Of a stretch of 64,000 bases of DNA, positions 18,201 to 26,428 are shown one piece after another (the first letter of the stretch is position 1; each line of letters starts with the position of its first letter). The notes under the pieces were generated by a model. It saw only the letters and a list, made by a program, of their open reading frames with translations. It was not told the DNA's origin and did not search any database. Made by a program: the position numbers and the translations under genes. Location of the stretch: assembly GCA_013215505.1 (NCBI GenBank), contig JABSQZ010000013.1, forward strand, positions 106,928-170,927, given 5' to 3'. This stretch comes from Oceanospirillaceae bacterium. GTDB taxonomy: Bacteria; Pseudomonadota; Gammaproteobacteria; Pseudomonadales; Balneatricaceae.

Positions 18201-18805
18201 TGCAAAAAAGCATAACAGAAACTTTACCTCCTGTAGTGATTAATACGGGTATGGAACTCAGCGAAGAGAAATACAGTGAACTGAGTCGTTATACCGATAA
18301 AATAATCCTTAAGTGTTCAGTTTCCAACGAGCGCTTATTGGATGAAGTGATGTTGTTTTTACATCAGACACCACTGTCACTGCCAGATTCTCAGCGTCAG
18401 GCCATACAAATGTTGCACAACGAAGAGAGCTTTTTTGAAGGCCGTACTCTATTGTTAGTTGATGATGACTTACGTAATACCTTTGCGCTTTCTACGGTAT
18501 TAGAAGAGAAAGGACTGAATGTTATTATTGCAGCAAATGGCCGGAAAGCTCTGGAAGCGTTAGAGCAAAATGACAATATAGAAGTGGTATTAATGGATAT
18601 CATGATGCCTGTGATGGACGGTTATGAAGCAATGCAAGCAATACGTGCCCAGGACAAATATCAAAGTTTACCTATTATCGCCCTAACCGCAAAAGCAATG
18701 GCCGAAGATAAAATAAAATGTTTGGAGGCGGGGGCTAATGACTACATGAATAAGCCGGTCAAAATGGCCGAGTTATTGGCCTTATTAAAAGTATCGATAA
18801 CATAA
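15290..18805 (+). CDS. HAMP-GAF hybrid histidine kinase with three receivers
   Basis: A 1171-residue soluble protein. In order: three HAMP-like repeats (about 90-215, with repeated GDYS, PxSDxDxLGKAL and MTxxLR elements), a GAF domain (about 225-370), a long coiled coil with repeated QQEELRASNEELEE-type segments (about 375-475), HisKA (H485 in NMSHELRTP), HATPase_c (about 590-712, GGTGLGLTIS), then three receivers (about 784-900, 905-1020 and 1045-1168), each with a phosphorylatable Asp (first D834). The start is GTG with GGGAGA upstream. CheR and CheB follow closely, so methylation-type signalling and this kinase probably form one system. A cytosolic signal sensed by GAF is likely; its identity is unknown. 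Confidence 0.93.
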   Translation: MATSTEFQSFLNQSLSAINSGNWQNIEFEKFEFNEQQDQTITELRGLAQRFDNIVEQNYSLASGRSAISIQQQGRQDKLWQSYEDLAKAQLDIVQLMGAIAEGDLSNKAQVKGKDDQLAAAINQIVENLEETSRQADVIAQGDYSSEVQPRSDKDALGKALFLMTQSLREAGEVCNAIALGDYSVEISPKSDRDLLGKALSIMTKNLRDTTNNSLREDWIKTGQAELANAMRGEQDVAELTDQVITYIANYTGAQVGVFYIADEARNLSLASSYAYQRRKNVPGIIGVGEGIVGQAVKEKKTIMFSNVPEDHISVNCGLGQSSPNNLMVSPILLEGSVKGVIEIGCFGEFDDKTIELLERSNESIAMAISSAHDRVRMQDLLEEAQRSAEELQAQQEELRASNEELEEQTKTISMSEASLKAQQGELQASNEELEEKTEYLQSQKQEILDKNRKIEKSRKQLEDKARELEVSSKYKSEFLANMSHELRTPLNSLLILSEMLSENKEGNLTKKQLESAEIIHRGGQDLLNLINDILDLSKVESGKLTLEIEDIELHHLERSICTQFEPLTQNKDFKFISEIAADLPKTIQTDQMRTLQILKNLMSNAFKFTAQGSVIFRIFVPNSDVVFKQRHLNSQNCIGFSVVDTGIGIEQDKQRLIFEAFQQADGSTNRKFGGTGLGLTISRELCRLLGGELQICSEYNKGSTFSVYLPLLNDGQYGNRDLLGDHIGIAPATSNSISTTSPSSHPHREQNITPLTLPAVETSGYIESVYIEDDRGIIKPGDKTVLIIEDDKDFSSVLKGISKVKGYKVLLAGDGKSALHLAAKYQPSAIILDLGLPDLDGLKILALFKSDLTTRHIPVYIISAREGQENAKYHGAIGVLKKPTSMEELDKVFTVFDEILKSEPKKLMIIDDDEKHCHSLKLLLENNGIEITEVHSGERAIELMSQIQFHCIVLDLQLPGISGMELLQQMQKSITETLPPVVINTGMELSEEKYSELSRYTDKIILKCSVSNERLLDEVMLFLHQTPLSLPDSQRQAIQMLHNEESFFEGRTLLLVDDDLRNTFALSTVLEEKGLNVIIAANGRKALEALEQNDNIEVVLMDIMMPVMDGYEAMQAIRAQDKYQSLPIIALTAKAMAEDKIKCLEAGANDYMNKPVKMAELLALLKVSIT

Positions 18806-18814
18806 GGCAAATGT

Positions 18815-19639
18815 ATGGAATTAACCGAAATAGCAGAAATTGAGATTGACACCTTACTAGATGCCATTCGACGCCGCTATGACTATGACTTTAGTAACTA
18901 TGCCAGATCGAGTTTGAAACGGCGGATTAATGGACTGTTAATAAAAGAAAAACTGGATATGCCTTACCAACTCATTCCGCGTATATTATATGATGAGGAG
19001 GTATTCAATCGTTTTTTGTCTGAATTATCAGTGACAGTCACAGAGTTGTACCGTGAACCGGAATTTTTCTTAAACTTGGTCGAGTCTATTTTTCCGGTAC
19101 TCAATACTTATCCGTATTTTAAAATTTGGCATGCAGGTTGTGCCACTGGAGAAGAGGCATATTCACTAGCGGTTTTATTGAAGGAGGCTGGCTTACTTAG
19201 TCGGGCCAAAATTTATGCCACGGACTACAATAATAAATCGATAGATATTGCTAAACAGGGCATATATAGCGCTGAAAATATTAAAGCTGGCAATAAGGGT
19301 TATTTAAAAGCGGGTGGCAAGCACAGTTTTTCTGATTATTATACAGATCATCACGGTGCGATTAAGTTCGATGACGAGCTGAAAAATTCCATTACTTTCG
19401 CTTACCATAATTTAGTAAAAGACGGTGTCTTTGGTGAAATGAACTTGATTATATGTCGCAATGTGTTTATTTATTTTGATACAGAATTACAAAATTATGT
19501 CTTAAATTTATTTAATGAAAGTGCAATTAGTAAAGGTTTTTTGTGTCTAGGTAATAAAGAGACCATTCGTTTTTCTATATTAAAAGATAAATTTGATACC
19601 CTCTCTGAAGGAAATTCAATTTACCGGAAAAAAGATTAG
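18815..19639 (+). CDS. cheR: CheR-type protein-glutamate methyltransferase
   Basis: A 274-residue CheR-family methyltransferase. The N-terminal helical domain (about 1-80, RRRYDYDFSNYARSSLKRRI) and SAM-binding domain (AGCATGEEAYSLAVLL, about 112-127) are both present, with NLIICRNVFIYFD near 210. It should transfer methyl groups from S-adenosylmethionine to glutamates of a receptor or receptor-like protein. It lies 9 bp after the large hybrid kinase gene and is followed by cheB. No cheA or cheW is seen in the window, so it may act on a non-flagellar or cytosolic signalling module, or on the Aer-like receptor at 28529. Both possibilities are inferred. Confidence 0.92.
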   Translation: MELTEIAEIEIDTLLDAIRRRYDYDFSNYARSSLKRRINGLLIKEKLDMPYQLIPRILYDEEVFNRFLSELSVTVTELYREPEFFLNLVESIFPVLNTYPYFKIWHAGCATGEEAYSLAVLLKEAGLLSRAKIYATDYNNKSIDIAKQGIYSAENIKAGNKGYLKAGGKHSFSDYYTDHHGAIKFDDELKNSITFAYHNLVKDGVFGEMNLIICRNVFIYFDTELQNYVLNLFNESAISKGFLCLGNKETIRFSILKDKFDTLSEGNSIYRKKD

Positions 19640-19654
19640 CCATGGCTCAAATCT

Positions 19655-20245
19655 ATGAAAAACACTGCCATTGAGGTTAAATTTATTGCAATTGGTGTTT
19701 CTGCCGGCGGCTTTGAGGTCCTCAATACCTTAGTCACTCAGCTACCTGCAGATTTTAGTTTACCGATCGCCATTGTTCAGCATCGCAGCGCCGATAGTAG
19801 TGGCTATTTAGCCGAACATCTCGATATCAGCGCTAAGATTAAAGTGAAAGACGTTTTTGATAAAGAACCAATAAGCCCCGGAATCGTCTATTTAGCGCCC
19901 CCCGATTATCATTTACTGATAGAGCGAGGCTTTTTTTTCAGCTTGTCACGAGATGATAAAGTCAATTTCAGCAGACCTTCTATAGACGTATTGTTTGAAA
20001 GTGCAGCAGATATTTACCGACAAGCTTGCTTAGCTATTATCTTAACCGGTAAAAATCACGATGGGGCAATGGGTTTGGCGAAGATAGTAGCTACTGGCGG
20101 AACAGCCATTGTCCAAAACCCTGGTAGCGCACAGGCAAGTGAAATGCCCATTGCGGCAATTAAAAAGGTCCCCACAGCCTCTGTTTATACGCTATCACAA
20201 ATTACTGCTTATTTAATTACCTTAAATAAAAATCAAAAAAAGTGA
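19655..20245 (+). CDS. cheB: CheB-type methylesterase, receiver-less
   Basis: A 196-residue protein that is only the CheB catalytic domain, lacking the usual N-terminal receiver. The Ser-His-Asp triad is visible: Ser in GVSAGGFE, His in IVQHRS, and Asp in GKNHDGAMG. It would remove methyl groups from receptor glutamates or deamidate glutamines. Without its own receiver, activity must be controlled in trans, perhaps by one of the three receivers of the upstream kinase. It is 15 bp downstream of cheR. The ribosome-binding site is weak. Confidence 0.9.
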   Translation: MKNTAIEVKFIAIGVSAGGFEVLNTLVTQLPADFSLPIAIVQHRSADSSGYLAEHLDISAKIKVKDVFDKEPISPGIVYLAPPDYHLLIERGFFFSLSRDDKVNFSRPSIDVLFESAADIYRQACLAIILTGKNHDGAMGLAKIVATGGTAIVQNPGSAQASEMPIAAIKKVPTASVYTLSQITAYLITLNKNQKK

Positions 20246-20334
20246 ATGCGTAACTAATTCTAGCTAAGCTCAAATTTCCGAGCGAAAGTGAAGTGAAGGA
20301 CTATACTTGGAATAGAATTTTCCTGGGATTGCTT

Positions 20335-22566
20335 ATGGAATTACACAACAAGAGCAAGGTATTGATAGTCGATGACCTTCAGGCTAATCGGTTTTCGCTT
20401 GAAACAATGCTTGAACCCCTCGATATTACTGTCATTCATGCTGAATCAGGAGATTCCGCTTTAGCTAAAGTGCTGGATTACGATTTTGCGGCTATTCTGA
20501 TGGATGTGGAAATGCCCGGTTTGAATGGTTATCAAACGGTGCGATTAATCCATAGTAATAAGAGGTTCAAAAACATTCCTATAGTGATGATCACAGCAAG
20601 TGATAGGGATAATAATCTGGTAAACAAAGCGTATGAATCAGGTGCTGTGGATTACGTAATAAAACCGGTTAATAAGGTTGTGATCATCAATAAAGTACGC
20701 CAATTTGTTGAACTAGATCGTCTACACCGGGTTGCCAAACAAGCTATGACAGAGGCTGAAGAAAGCAAGTCGCGCTTACAAGCCTTACTTAATTCAGCAG
20801 GGGGCGCCGTCATAGGTATAGATTTGCTTGGGGTTATTACCTTTGCTAATCCGAAAGCCTGTGAAATTCTTGAAGCTGAACATGACCATTTAATGCAGAG
20901 TAATTTACAGGATTATTTTCTAACGGAGCAAACTGATGAAACGTCCAAGACAACGGATTCTGCTTTATCGACTGGTATCAATAAAAATAAATTGTTGAGT
21001 ATATTCCAGGAGTATAAAGATTCTAATTCATCTTACGAACGCTGGAAAACCATCCATGGGAAAGCTTTTTACGTTGAATTTACCAGTAATGTGACGGTTG
21101 ATAAAAATGGCAATACCATTGGCGGTGTTGTTATGTTTCAAAACATCAACCAACGAAAAGAAGATGAGCAGAAATTACATTACCTGGCGAACTATGACTC
21201 TCTTACCGACTTGGCAAACAGAGCCTATTTTTACGATACTCTCGCTAAAGTGATCATTCGGTCACGGCGTACAAGTGCATCCTTGGCGGTCCTGTTTATC
21301 GATCTTGATCATTTCAAAGTTGTCAACGATCATTACGGGCACGATACAGGCGATATATTACTTAAGTATGTTAGTGCCATGCTCAGAAGCAGTGTCAGGG
21401 AAGGTGACCTCGTTGCCCGTATGGGCGGGGATGAGTTTGCGGTTATACTTTATGACATAGATGATGCTGTAGGCATGGCGAGTGTTGCGCAAAAAATATT
21501 GAACAAGGTTGATAAACCTATAGATATACAAGGAACGATATTAAGCGTAAGTGCCAGTATTGGTATTGCCTATTTTGAAGGGGAAACCATGACAATGGAG
21601 GACTTACTAAAATCCGCCGACACTGCTATGTACAGCGCGAAGTCGCAAGGGCGCAATAACTACCAATTTTTTGCAGCAAGCATGCATGAAACAGTACGGG
21701 AAAAGCAATCCATTCAAGTAATGTTACAACAGGCAGTCAAAAATGAAGAACTTTCCTTAGTCTATCAACCACAAGTTTCATTGAGTAAAAATAATATTGT
21801 TAGATGTGAGGCACTATTGCGCTGGCAACCCAAAGAGGGACCTGCAATCGGTCCTGATAAGTTTATTCCAATTGCTGAAGAATCCGGTCAAATAGAAGCA
21901 CTTGGAGACTGGGTATTAAGAGAAGTCTGCCAGCAAGTTGCAAAATGGAATGCGCTGATTGGTTCTAAAGAGATAACAGTGGCAATTAATGTGTCTGTTC
22001 GCCAGTTAACAACTAATAAATTCCAGGAAACACTCGCTAAATTACTGGAAATACATAGCATTTTGCCAAAACAAATTGAAATTGAAATTACCGAAACAGC
22101 GATGTCGAGTAATTACGATAAGATGATTGAAGAATTGGGTAAAATTCATCGATTGGGAACATATATCTCACTGGATGATTTTGGCACAGGGCACGCTTCT
22201 CTTGAAAATTTACGAAAATTACCCTTAGATAAATTAAAAATAGATCGCAGTTTTATCCAAGATATTGGGGTTGATCAGTGTGATGAGGATATTACTAAAG
22301 TTATCATCGCTATTGCAAAAAAATTGACCTTAGAACTGGTAGCTGAAGGTGTTGAAACGGTAGAGCAATTGGAATTTCTGGCAGCAGAAGGCTGCGATAT
22401 TATCCAGGGTTACTACTTTAGCAAACCTCTACATCCCGATAAAATTATTACGTATCTACAACATAACAAGAACCTGTTCGAAAAGGAGTTCGAAGAATAT
22501 TATTTATATTTAGAGAAACGTAAATCAATGCCCGAATCTGTAGTAAAACTGCTAACAGCAACTTAA
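20335..22566 (+). CDS. REC-PAS-GGDEF-EAL protein
   Basis: A 743-residue c-di-GMP signalling protein: receiver (about 8-125, Asp in AAILMDVEMPG), PAS (about 145-280), GGDEF (about 285-450, intact MGGDEFAVIL active site) and EAL (about 470-720, with CEALLRWQP, ETAMS and DDFGTGHASL). Both output domains keep their key motifs, so it could be bifunctional or switchable. It is last in the kinase-cheR-cheB group, so it probably receives phosphate from the hybrid kinase and couples it to c-di-GMP. ATG 20335 is preferred, with GGGA about 7 bases upstream. A GTG at 20293 is an alternative that would add 14 residues. Confidence 0.93.
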   Translation: MELHNKSKVLIVDDLQANRFSLETMLEPLDITVIHAESGDSALAKVLDYDFAAILMDVEMPGLNGYQTVRLIHSNKRFKNIPIVMITASDRDNNLVNKAYESGAVDYVIKPVNKVVIINKVRQFVELDRLHRVAKQAMTEAEESKSRLQALLNSAGGAVIGIDLLGVITFANPKACEILEAEHDHLMQSNLQDYFLTEQTDETSKTTDSALSTGINKNKLLSIFQEYKDSNSSYERWKTIHGKAFYVEFTSNVTVDKNGNTIGGVVMFQNINQRKEDEQKLHYLANYDSLTDLANRAYFYDTLAKVIIRSRRTSASLAVLFIDLDHFKVVNDHYGHDTGDILLKYVSAMLRSSVREGDLVARMGGDEFAVILYDIDDAVGMASVAQKILNKVDKPIDIQGTILSVSASIGIAYFEGETMTMEDLLKSADTAMYSAKSQGRNNYQFFAASMHETVREKQSIQVMLQQAVKNEELSLVYQPQVSLSKNNIVRCEALLRWQPKEGPAIGPDKFIPIAEESGQIEALGDWVLREVCQQVAKWNALIGSKEITVAINVSVRQLTTNKFQETLAKLLEIHSILPKQIEIEITETAMSSNYDKMIEELGKIHRLGTYISLDDFGTGHASLENLRKLPLDKLKIDRSFIQDIGVDQCDEDITKVIIAIAKKLTLELVAEGVETVEQLEFLAAEGCDIIQGYYFSKPLHPDKIITYLQHNKNLFEKEFEEYYLYLEKRKSMPESVVKLLTAT

Positions 22567-22753
22567 CCTGAAAAACTACCATGCTGCATAATAAATATAA
22601 AGTAACAGGGCAAGTCTCAAAATTAAGACATGAGCAACTGTGTAGCTTGACCAAAGATAATAATGCAAGGGATTACTCATAGTTGCTTGAACGGAAATTT
22701 ATAAGGGGTTATCTCACTTCCACTATAATAATTTTCACTGTAAATGTGAAGTT

Positions 22754-23119
22754 TCACCAGTCTAATAATGGCCGCGATTGGGCCGATAGCCGCCATACTG
22801 AATTAGTTGAAGTACCTAGACAATAACAGCCAATAATTCCATCAATAACCCTGGCACCAACCGCTGCTCCAGCGGTCACAATAAATCCACGGGCAAAGTC
22901 TGGTTTCTGTTCTCAAATACCTCACCAGTAAATACCAAGATTATCGACAAGAAAAAAGTGCCGCCAATATAGCCCGATAACGCCTGCCAGTTTATCCAAT
23001 TTAAGCACAGGCATATTTCCTGTCGATTCATTACGAAAAGCCCAACCTGAAATGTTCCGGACGATAAACGTGTGAAATAGCGAAATAATAGCACTATATA
23101 AAGAATACTTATGAAACAT
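22754..23119 (-). pseudogene. Decayed small membrane-protein gene
   Basis: Three overlapping leftward frames join into one plausible protein. It begins MFHKYSLYSAIISLFH and passes a KLDKLAG segment, then continues in a second frame with YIGGTFFLSIILVFTGEVFENRNQ and in a third with DFARGFIVTAGAAVGARVID before a stop at 22754-22756. Two frameshifts would be needed. The composite has hydrophobic helices and an ordered, non-random composition. I do not recognise the family. The remaining sequence between 22567 and 23255 shows nothing else. Confidence 0.35.
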
Positions 23120-23254
23120 GCCTGTTCATTAACACTATGAATTTAAAGCATTAGTATTTTTATTGGCAGCTAACGCGTCATAGACCAAATAACCCTGAAT
23201 TTTTCGCTGTTGTATTTTTTTTGACAGTCTGAGATTTCATACCATACTTAAACA

Positions 23255-23307
23255 GCTCGATCTTATTCATTACAACTGACAGTCAGTTGTAATGAATAAG
23301 ACCGAGC
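23255..23307. repeat. Near-perfect 53-bp palindrome
   Basis: Two 26-base arms on either side of a single central A (23281). The inner part reads CATTACAACTGAC on the left and GTCAGTTGTAATG on the right, and the arms match throughout except for one A/G difference. The sequence ends about 60 bp upstream of the solute-binding protein start at 23367. There is no T-tract, so it is not an ordinary terminator. It is more like a large operator, a cruciform or a recent inverted duplication. Confidence 0.9.
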
Positions 23308-23366
23308 ACTGTATCGTAATAAATATTTTGTGCCTTATATTAATTCCCAACATGGAGGTTGGCAGA

Positions 23367-24359
23367 GTGGCCATTCATAAAGTTATCCCGTTATTGTTAC
23401 TTTTTCTTGGAATTTCCTTTGCTGCGTTTGTAGTATCTGAACAATATACAGATAAAAATAGCGTACATCACTTAACTATTGCCGATGCATCTCAGCCAGT
23501 TTTCTCTCTGCTATATATAGCGCAAGAAAAAGGATTTTTTGCTGAAGAGGGAGTCGACGTTTTGTTTAGGCCCTTTACATCTGGGCGAGATGCGCTTCAA
23601 GATACCTTGGATGGTAATTCAGATCTGGCAACCTCTTATGAGACCCCAGTAGTACTACAGTCCCTTAAAGGTGAAAAGCTAAGTATTGTCAGTTCACTGC
23701 ACTTCTCCAACAAAAACACCTCCATGCTGGCACATAAATCATCAGGCATTGAAAAGCCCTCCGATTTAGTAGGCAAAACAATAGCGGTTCCTAAAAATAC
23801 CAACGCAGAGTTTTTTGTTAATATGTTTTTGGCCAGTGAAGGGATTGAGCTAAGTGACGTTAAAGTGATCGATGTTCGTCCAGAAAATATGGTGGAGACT
23901 TTTAAGCAAAAGAGAGCGGATGCGATTGCGGTCTGGAATCCGCATCTCTATCGCGCCAAAATTCTGTTTGACGAGAACGTAGTCACTCGCTTTTACTCCA
24001 CCGCTTATACCGAATTTTCAGTGTTAGTAGGCAGTAAAGCTGTTGTAAACGAGAAAGCAGAAGCGATCAATCGATTAATCAAAGCGCTGGTAAAAGCTGA
24101 GAATTATCTGGCAAAAAATCCTCAGCAAAGCCAGGACTTGATCATCTCAAGATTAACACAACATTCAAGCGAGAGTATAAAGGGAACCTGGAATGATTAT
24201 CAGCTAAAAATCAAACTCAATAATGTCTTGCTGACGATCTTAGAACAAGAAGCGACTTGGTTGAACAAAGATCTCGAGGTAGAACTACCAGATTTTCGAG
24301 CCTCTATTGACGAGCGTTTTGTCCGTGCAGCCAAAGAAAATGGGGTTACTCTTTTTTAG
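23367..24359 (+). CDS. NMT1/TauA-type solute-binding protein
   Basis: A 330-residue protein with an N-terminal membrane segment (residues 3-25, IHKVIPLLLLFLGISFAAFVV) and an ABC-type binding fold of the NMT1/SsuA/TauA group: YIAQEKGFFAEEGVDV, DLVGKTIAVPKNTNAEFF and RADAIAVWNPHL. The start is GTG 23367, with GGAGG 8 bases upstream. A TTG/ATG start further upstream would fall in the palindrome. No ABC permease or ATPase follows. Instead a membrane histidine kinase starts 24 bp downstream, suggesting that this protein feeds ligand information to the kinase. That use is an inference. The ligand is unknown. Confidence 0.85.
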   Translation: MAIHKVIPLLLLFLGISFAAFVVSEQYTDKNSVHHLTIADASQPVFSLLYIAQEKGFFAEEGVDVLFRPFTSGRDALQDTLDGNSDLATSYETPVVLQSLKGEKLSIVSSLHFSNKNTSMLAHKSSGIEKPSDLVGKTIAVPKNTNAEFFVNMFLASEGIELSDVKVIDVRPENMVETFKQKRADAIAVWNPHLYRAKILFDENVVTRFYSTAYTEFSVLVGSKAVVNEKAEAINRLIKALVKAENYLAKNPQQSQDLIISRLTQHSSESIKGTWNDYQLKIKLNNVLLTILEQEATWLNKDLEVELPDFRASIDERFVRAAKENGVTLF

Positions 24360-24383
24360 TCGCTACTACAAGGGAGTTGTTCT

Positions 24384-26009
24384 ATGCAAAAAGGTAGTTT
24401 GAGTATCCGGGTAAAAACTATCCTGCCTTTAGCCGTCTTGGGGCTGTTTGCGTTTATTCAATTTGGCTACTTATTTTCTACTTTCTCTGTATTGAAAAAT
24501 GAACTGGAAAAGAAAATTAATACTATTACCCATATCGAACAACTCAGTTTCCGATTGAACGGTATAGAAGGGCAGCTTAAAACACTCATTTTTTCATATC
24601 ATGTTGCAAAAGATCCCAAAAAAATTGCATTGATCAAAAAAAAGCGTCATCAAATATTAAATACTTTAGCAGAATATCAGGGCTTACTGACACAAAATCG
24701 TGGCCGTGCCGTGTTACAAAACTACCAAATTCTCCGACTTCAATTAGCAACCTTGGCTGACCAATTGTTGCTTGAAATATCAGTAGGTAATTCGGCTCGG
24801 GTATTAGCATCTTTTGAGCAATGGTTAATCAAAGAGGAGCAAATTTCTGCCCTGAGGGCTGATCTGATTGGTAATGTTATCAACTTAAATCAACTGTCTC
24901 TAAAAGCATTGCAAGCAACGCAAAAGAACCAAGTGATTATTATTCAGCTTTCTATCATTCTTAATATTTGTCTGATTATTATGGCTTTTGCATGGTCACG
25001 AAAATATATTACCAACCCACTAGATGAACTGATTGTAGCGGCCAAAACTATTGCAAGAGGGCAATATGATGTCTGTTTGAAATTGGGTGGAAAAGATGAA
25101 ATAGGAATACTCACTACTACATTTCATTCTATGGTAGAAAACGTCAGGGAATTCAATCACTCACTTGAAGTAATGGTTGAACAAAGAACCACTGAGCTAG
25201 AACAAGAGGTTGAGCAAAGAAAGGCTACAGAAGCCGAGTTGCGGCATTATATGATAGAGCTCGAACGCAGTAATCGCGATCTAAGCCAATTTGCTTATGT
25301 TGCCTCACATGACTTACAAGAACCTTTAAGGATGGTGGCAAGCTATACGCAACTGCTAAGTCGACGTTACGCTGACCAGTTAGATCAAGATGCCCACGAC
25401 TTTATTGGATATGCTGTCGAAGGCGCTACCAGGATGCAAAAACTAATAAAGGATTTGCTTCAGTACTCCAAAGTGAACAGTAAGGAATTGAAACTGGTCC
25501 AGCTAAATTTTTCTGACATCGTAAATCGGGTAAAGGCAAACCTTACGTTTTTAATAGAGGAGTCGGGCGGAAAAGTAAATTATTCAAACAGTGCCGTGGA
25601 TTTAAAATTGCTCTCAGATGAAACCTTAATAACTATGCTGGTGCAGAATCTGATCTCTAATGCTCTCAAGTTTTGCTCAGATCGTCCCCCCGATATTCGA
25701 GTAGATGTGCACAGTAAAGAAAGCCACTGGCATATTTCGGTGGCAGATAATGGTATTGGCATTAAAACAGAGTATCAACATAGAATTTTCAAAGTATTCC
25801 AACGCTTGCATAACCGTGATGAGTTTGAGGGGAATGGGATCGGACTTTCAATATGCAAAAACATTGTAGAAAAACTCGGGGGTAGAATTTGGATTGAATC
25901 GATTTACACAGAAGGTAGCGTCTTCCATTTCACATTAGCCAAGAAACTCAGAGTTAGGGGGCAGAATGAATATGCAGAATCTGAAGCCGATAAAGATCTT
26001 GTTAATTGA
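24384..26009 (+). CDS. Membrane sensor histidine kinase
   Basis: A 541-residue inner-membrane kinase: TM1 about 12-33, a helical periplasmic sensor region (34-182), TM2 about 183-204, HAMP (205-260), coiled coil (260-300), HisKA of the phytochrome-like type (H309 in FAYVASHDLQEPLRMV), and HATPase_c (about 395-515, GIGLSICKNIV). It is preceded by GGGAG. The upstream binding protein probably docks on its periplasmic domain. The single-domain response regulator gene begins inside this gene, 44 bp before its stop, so the pair is translationally linked. Confidence 0.92.
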   Translation: MQKGSLSIRVKTILPLAVLGLFAFIQFGYLFSTFSVLKNELEKKINTITHIEQLSFRLNGIEGQLKTLIFSYHVAKDPKKIALIKKKRHQILNTLAEYQGLLTQNRGRAVLQNYQILRLQLATLADQLLLEISVGNSARVLASFEQWLIKEEQISALRADLIGNVINLNQLSLKALQATQKNQVIIIQLSIILNICLIIMAFAWSRKYITNPLDELIVAAKTIARGQYDVCLKLGGKDEIGILTTTFHSMVENVREFNHSLEVMVEQRTTELEQEVEQRKATEAELRHYMIELERSNRDLSQFAYVASHDLQEPLRMVASYTQLLSRRYADQLDQDAHDFIGYAVEGATRMQKLIKDLLQYSKVNSKELKLVQLNFSDIVNRVKANLTFLIEESGGKVNYSNSAVDLKLLSDETLITMLVQNLISNALKFCSDRPPDIRVDVHSKESHWHISVADNGIGIKTEYQHRIFKVFQRLHNRDEFEGNGIGLSICKNIVEKLGGRIWIESIYTEGSVFHFTLAKKLRVRGQNEYAESEADKDLVN

Positions 26010-26418
26010 AGACAACCCCGGAGATGCACGCCTTACCATTGAAGCCATAAAAGAACATGGACTGACCAAACATGCCGATATAACGCATTTGGATGATGGC
26101 GAAAAAGCCAGGGAATTCATTTTCCAAATGGCAGCCAATGCAAATGCTGTGCTTCCTGATTTGATCTATCTCGATTTGAATCTTCCCAAAATCAGTGGCC
26201 TGGAGTTACTGAAACTTTTAAAGAGTAACAACAAATTTAAACAGGTACCTGTTGTTGTATTGACTTCTTCTGAGCAGAGTGAAGATGTGATTGAGGCTTA
26301 TGATGAGCACGCTAGTTGCTACATTACCAAGCCTGTTGACCTAGATAAATTTATGCAAATAATCAGAGACGTCGACTCCTTTTGGTTTTCAGTGGTCAAA
26401 CTCCCTTCTAAAATTTAA
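25966..26418 (+). CDS. Single-domain response regulator (Rcp1-like)
   Basis: A 150-residue stand-alone receiver. It has the acidic pocket IEDNPGDAR, phospho-acceptor D70 in LIYLDLNLPK, Thr in VVLTSSE, Lys in YITKPVD and a WFSVVKLP tail typical of Rcp1-type regulators that partner phytochrome-like kinases. It has no output domain, so it must act by protein contact or as a phosphate shuttle, possibly to the receiver of the next gene product. It overlaps the kinase gene by 44 bp and is followed 10 bp later by the REC-GGDEF-EAL gene. GGGGG precedes its ATG. Confidence 0.92.
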   Translation: MNMQNLKPIKILLIEDNPGDARLTIEAIKEHGLTKHADITHLDDGEKAREFIFQMAANANAVLPDLIYLDLNLPKISGLELLKLLKSNNKFKQVPVVVLTSSEQSEDVIEAYDEHASCYITKPVDLDKFMQIIRDVDSFWFSVVKLPSKI

Positions 26419-26428
26419 GGTGGACTCA

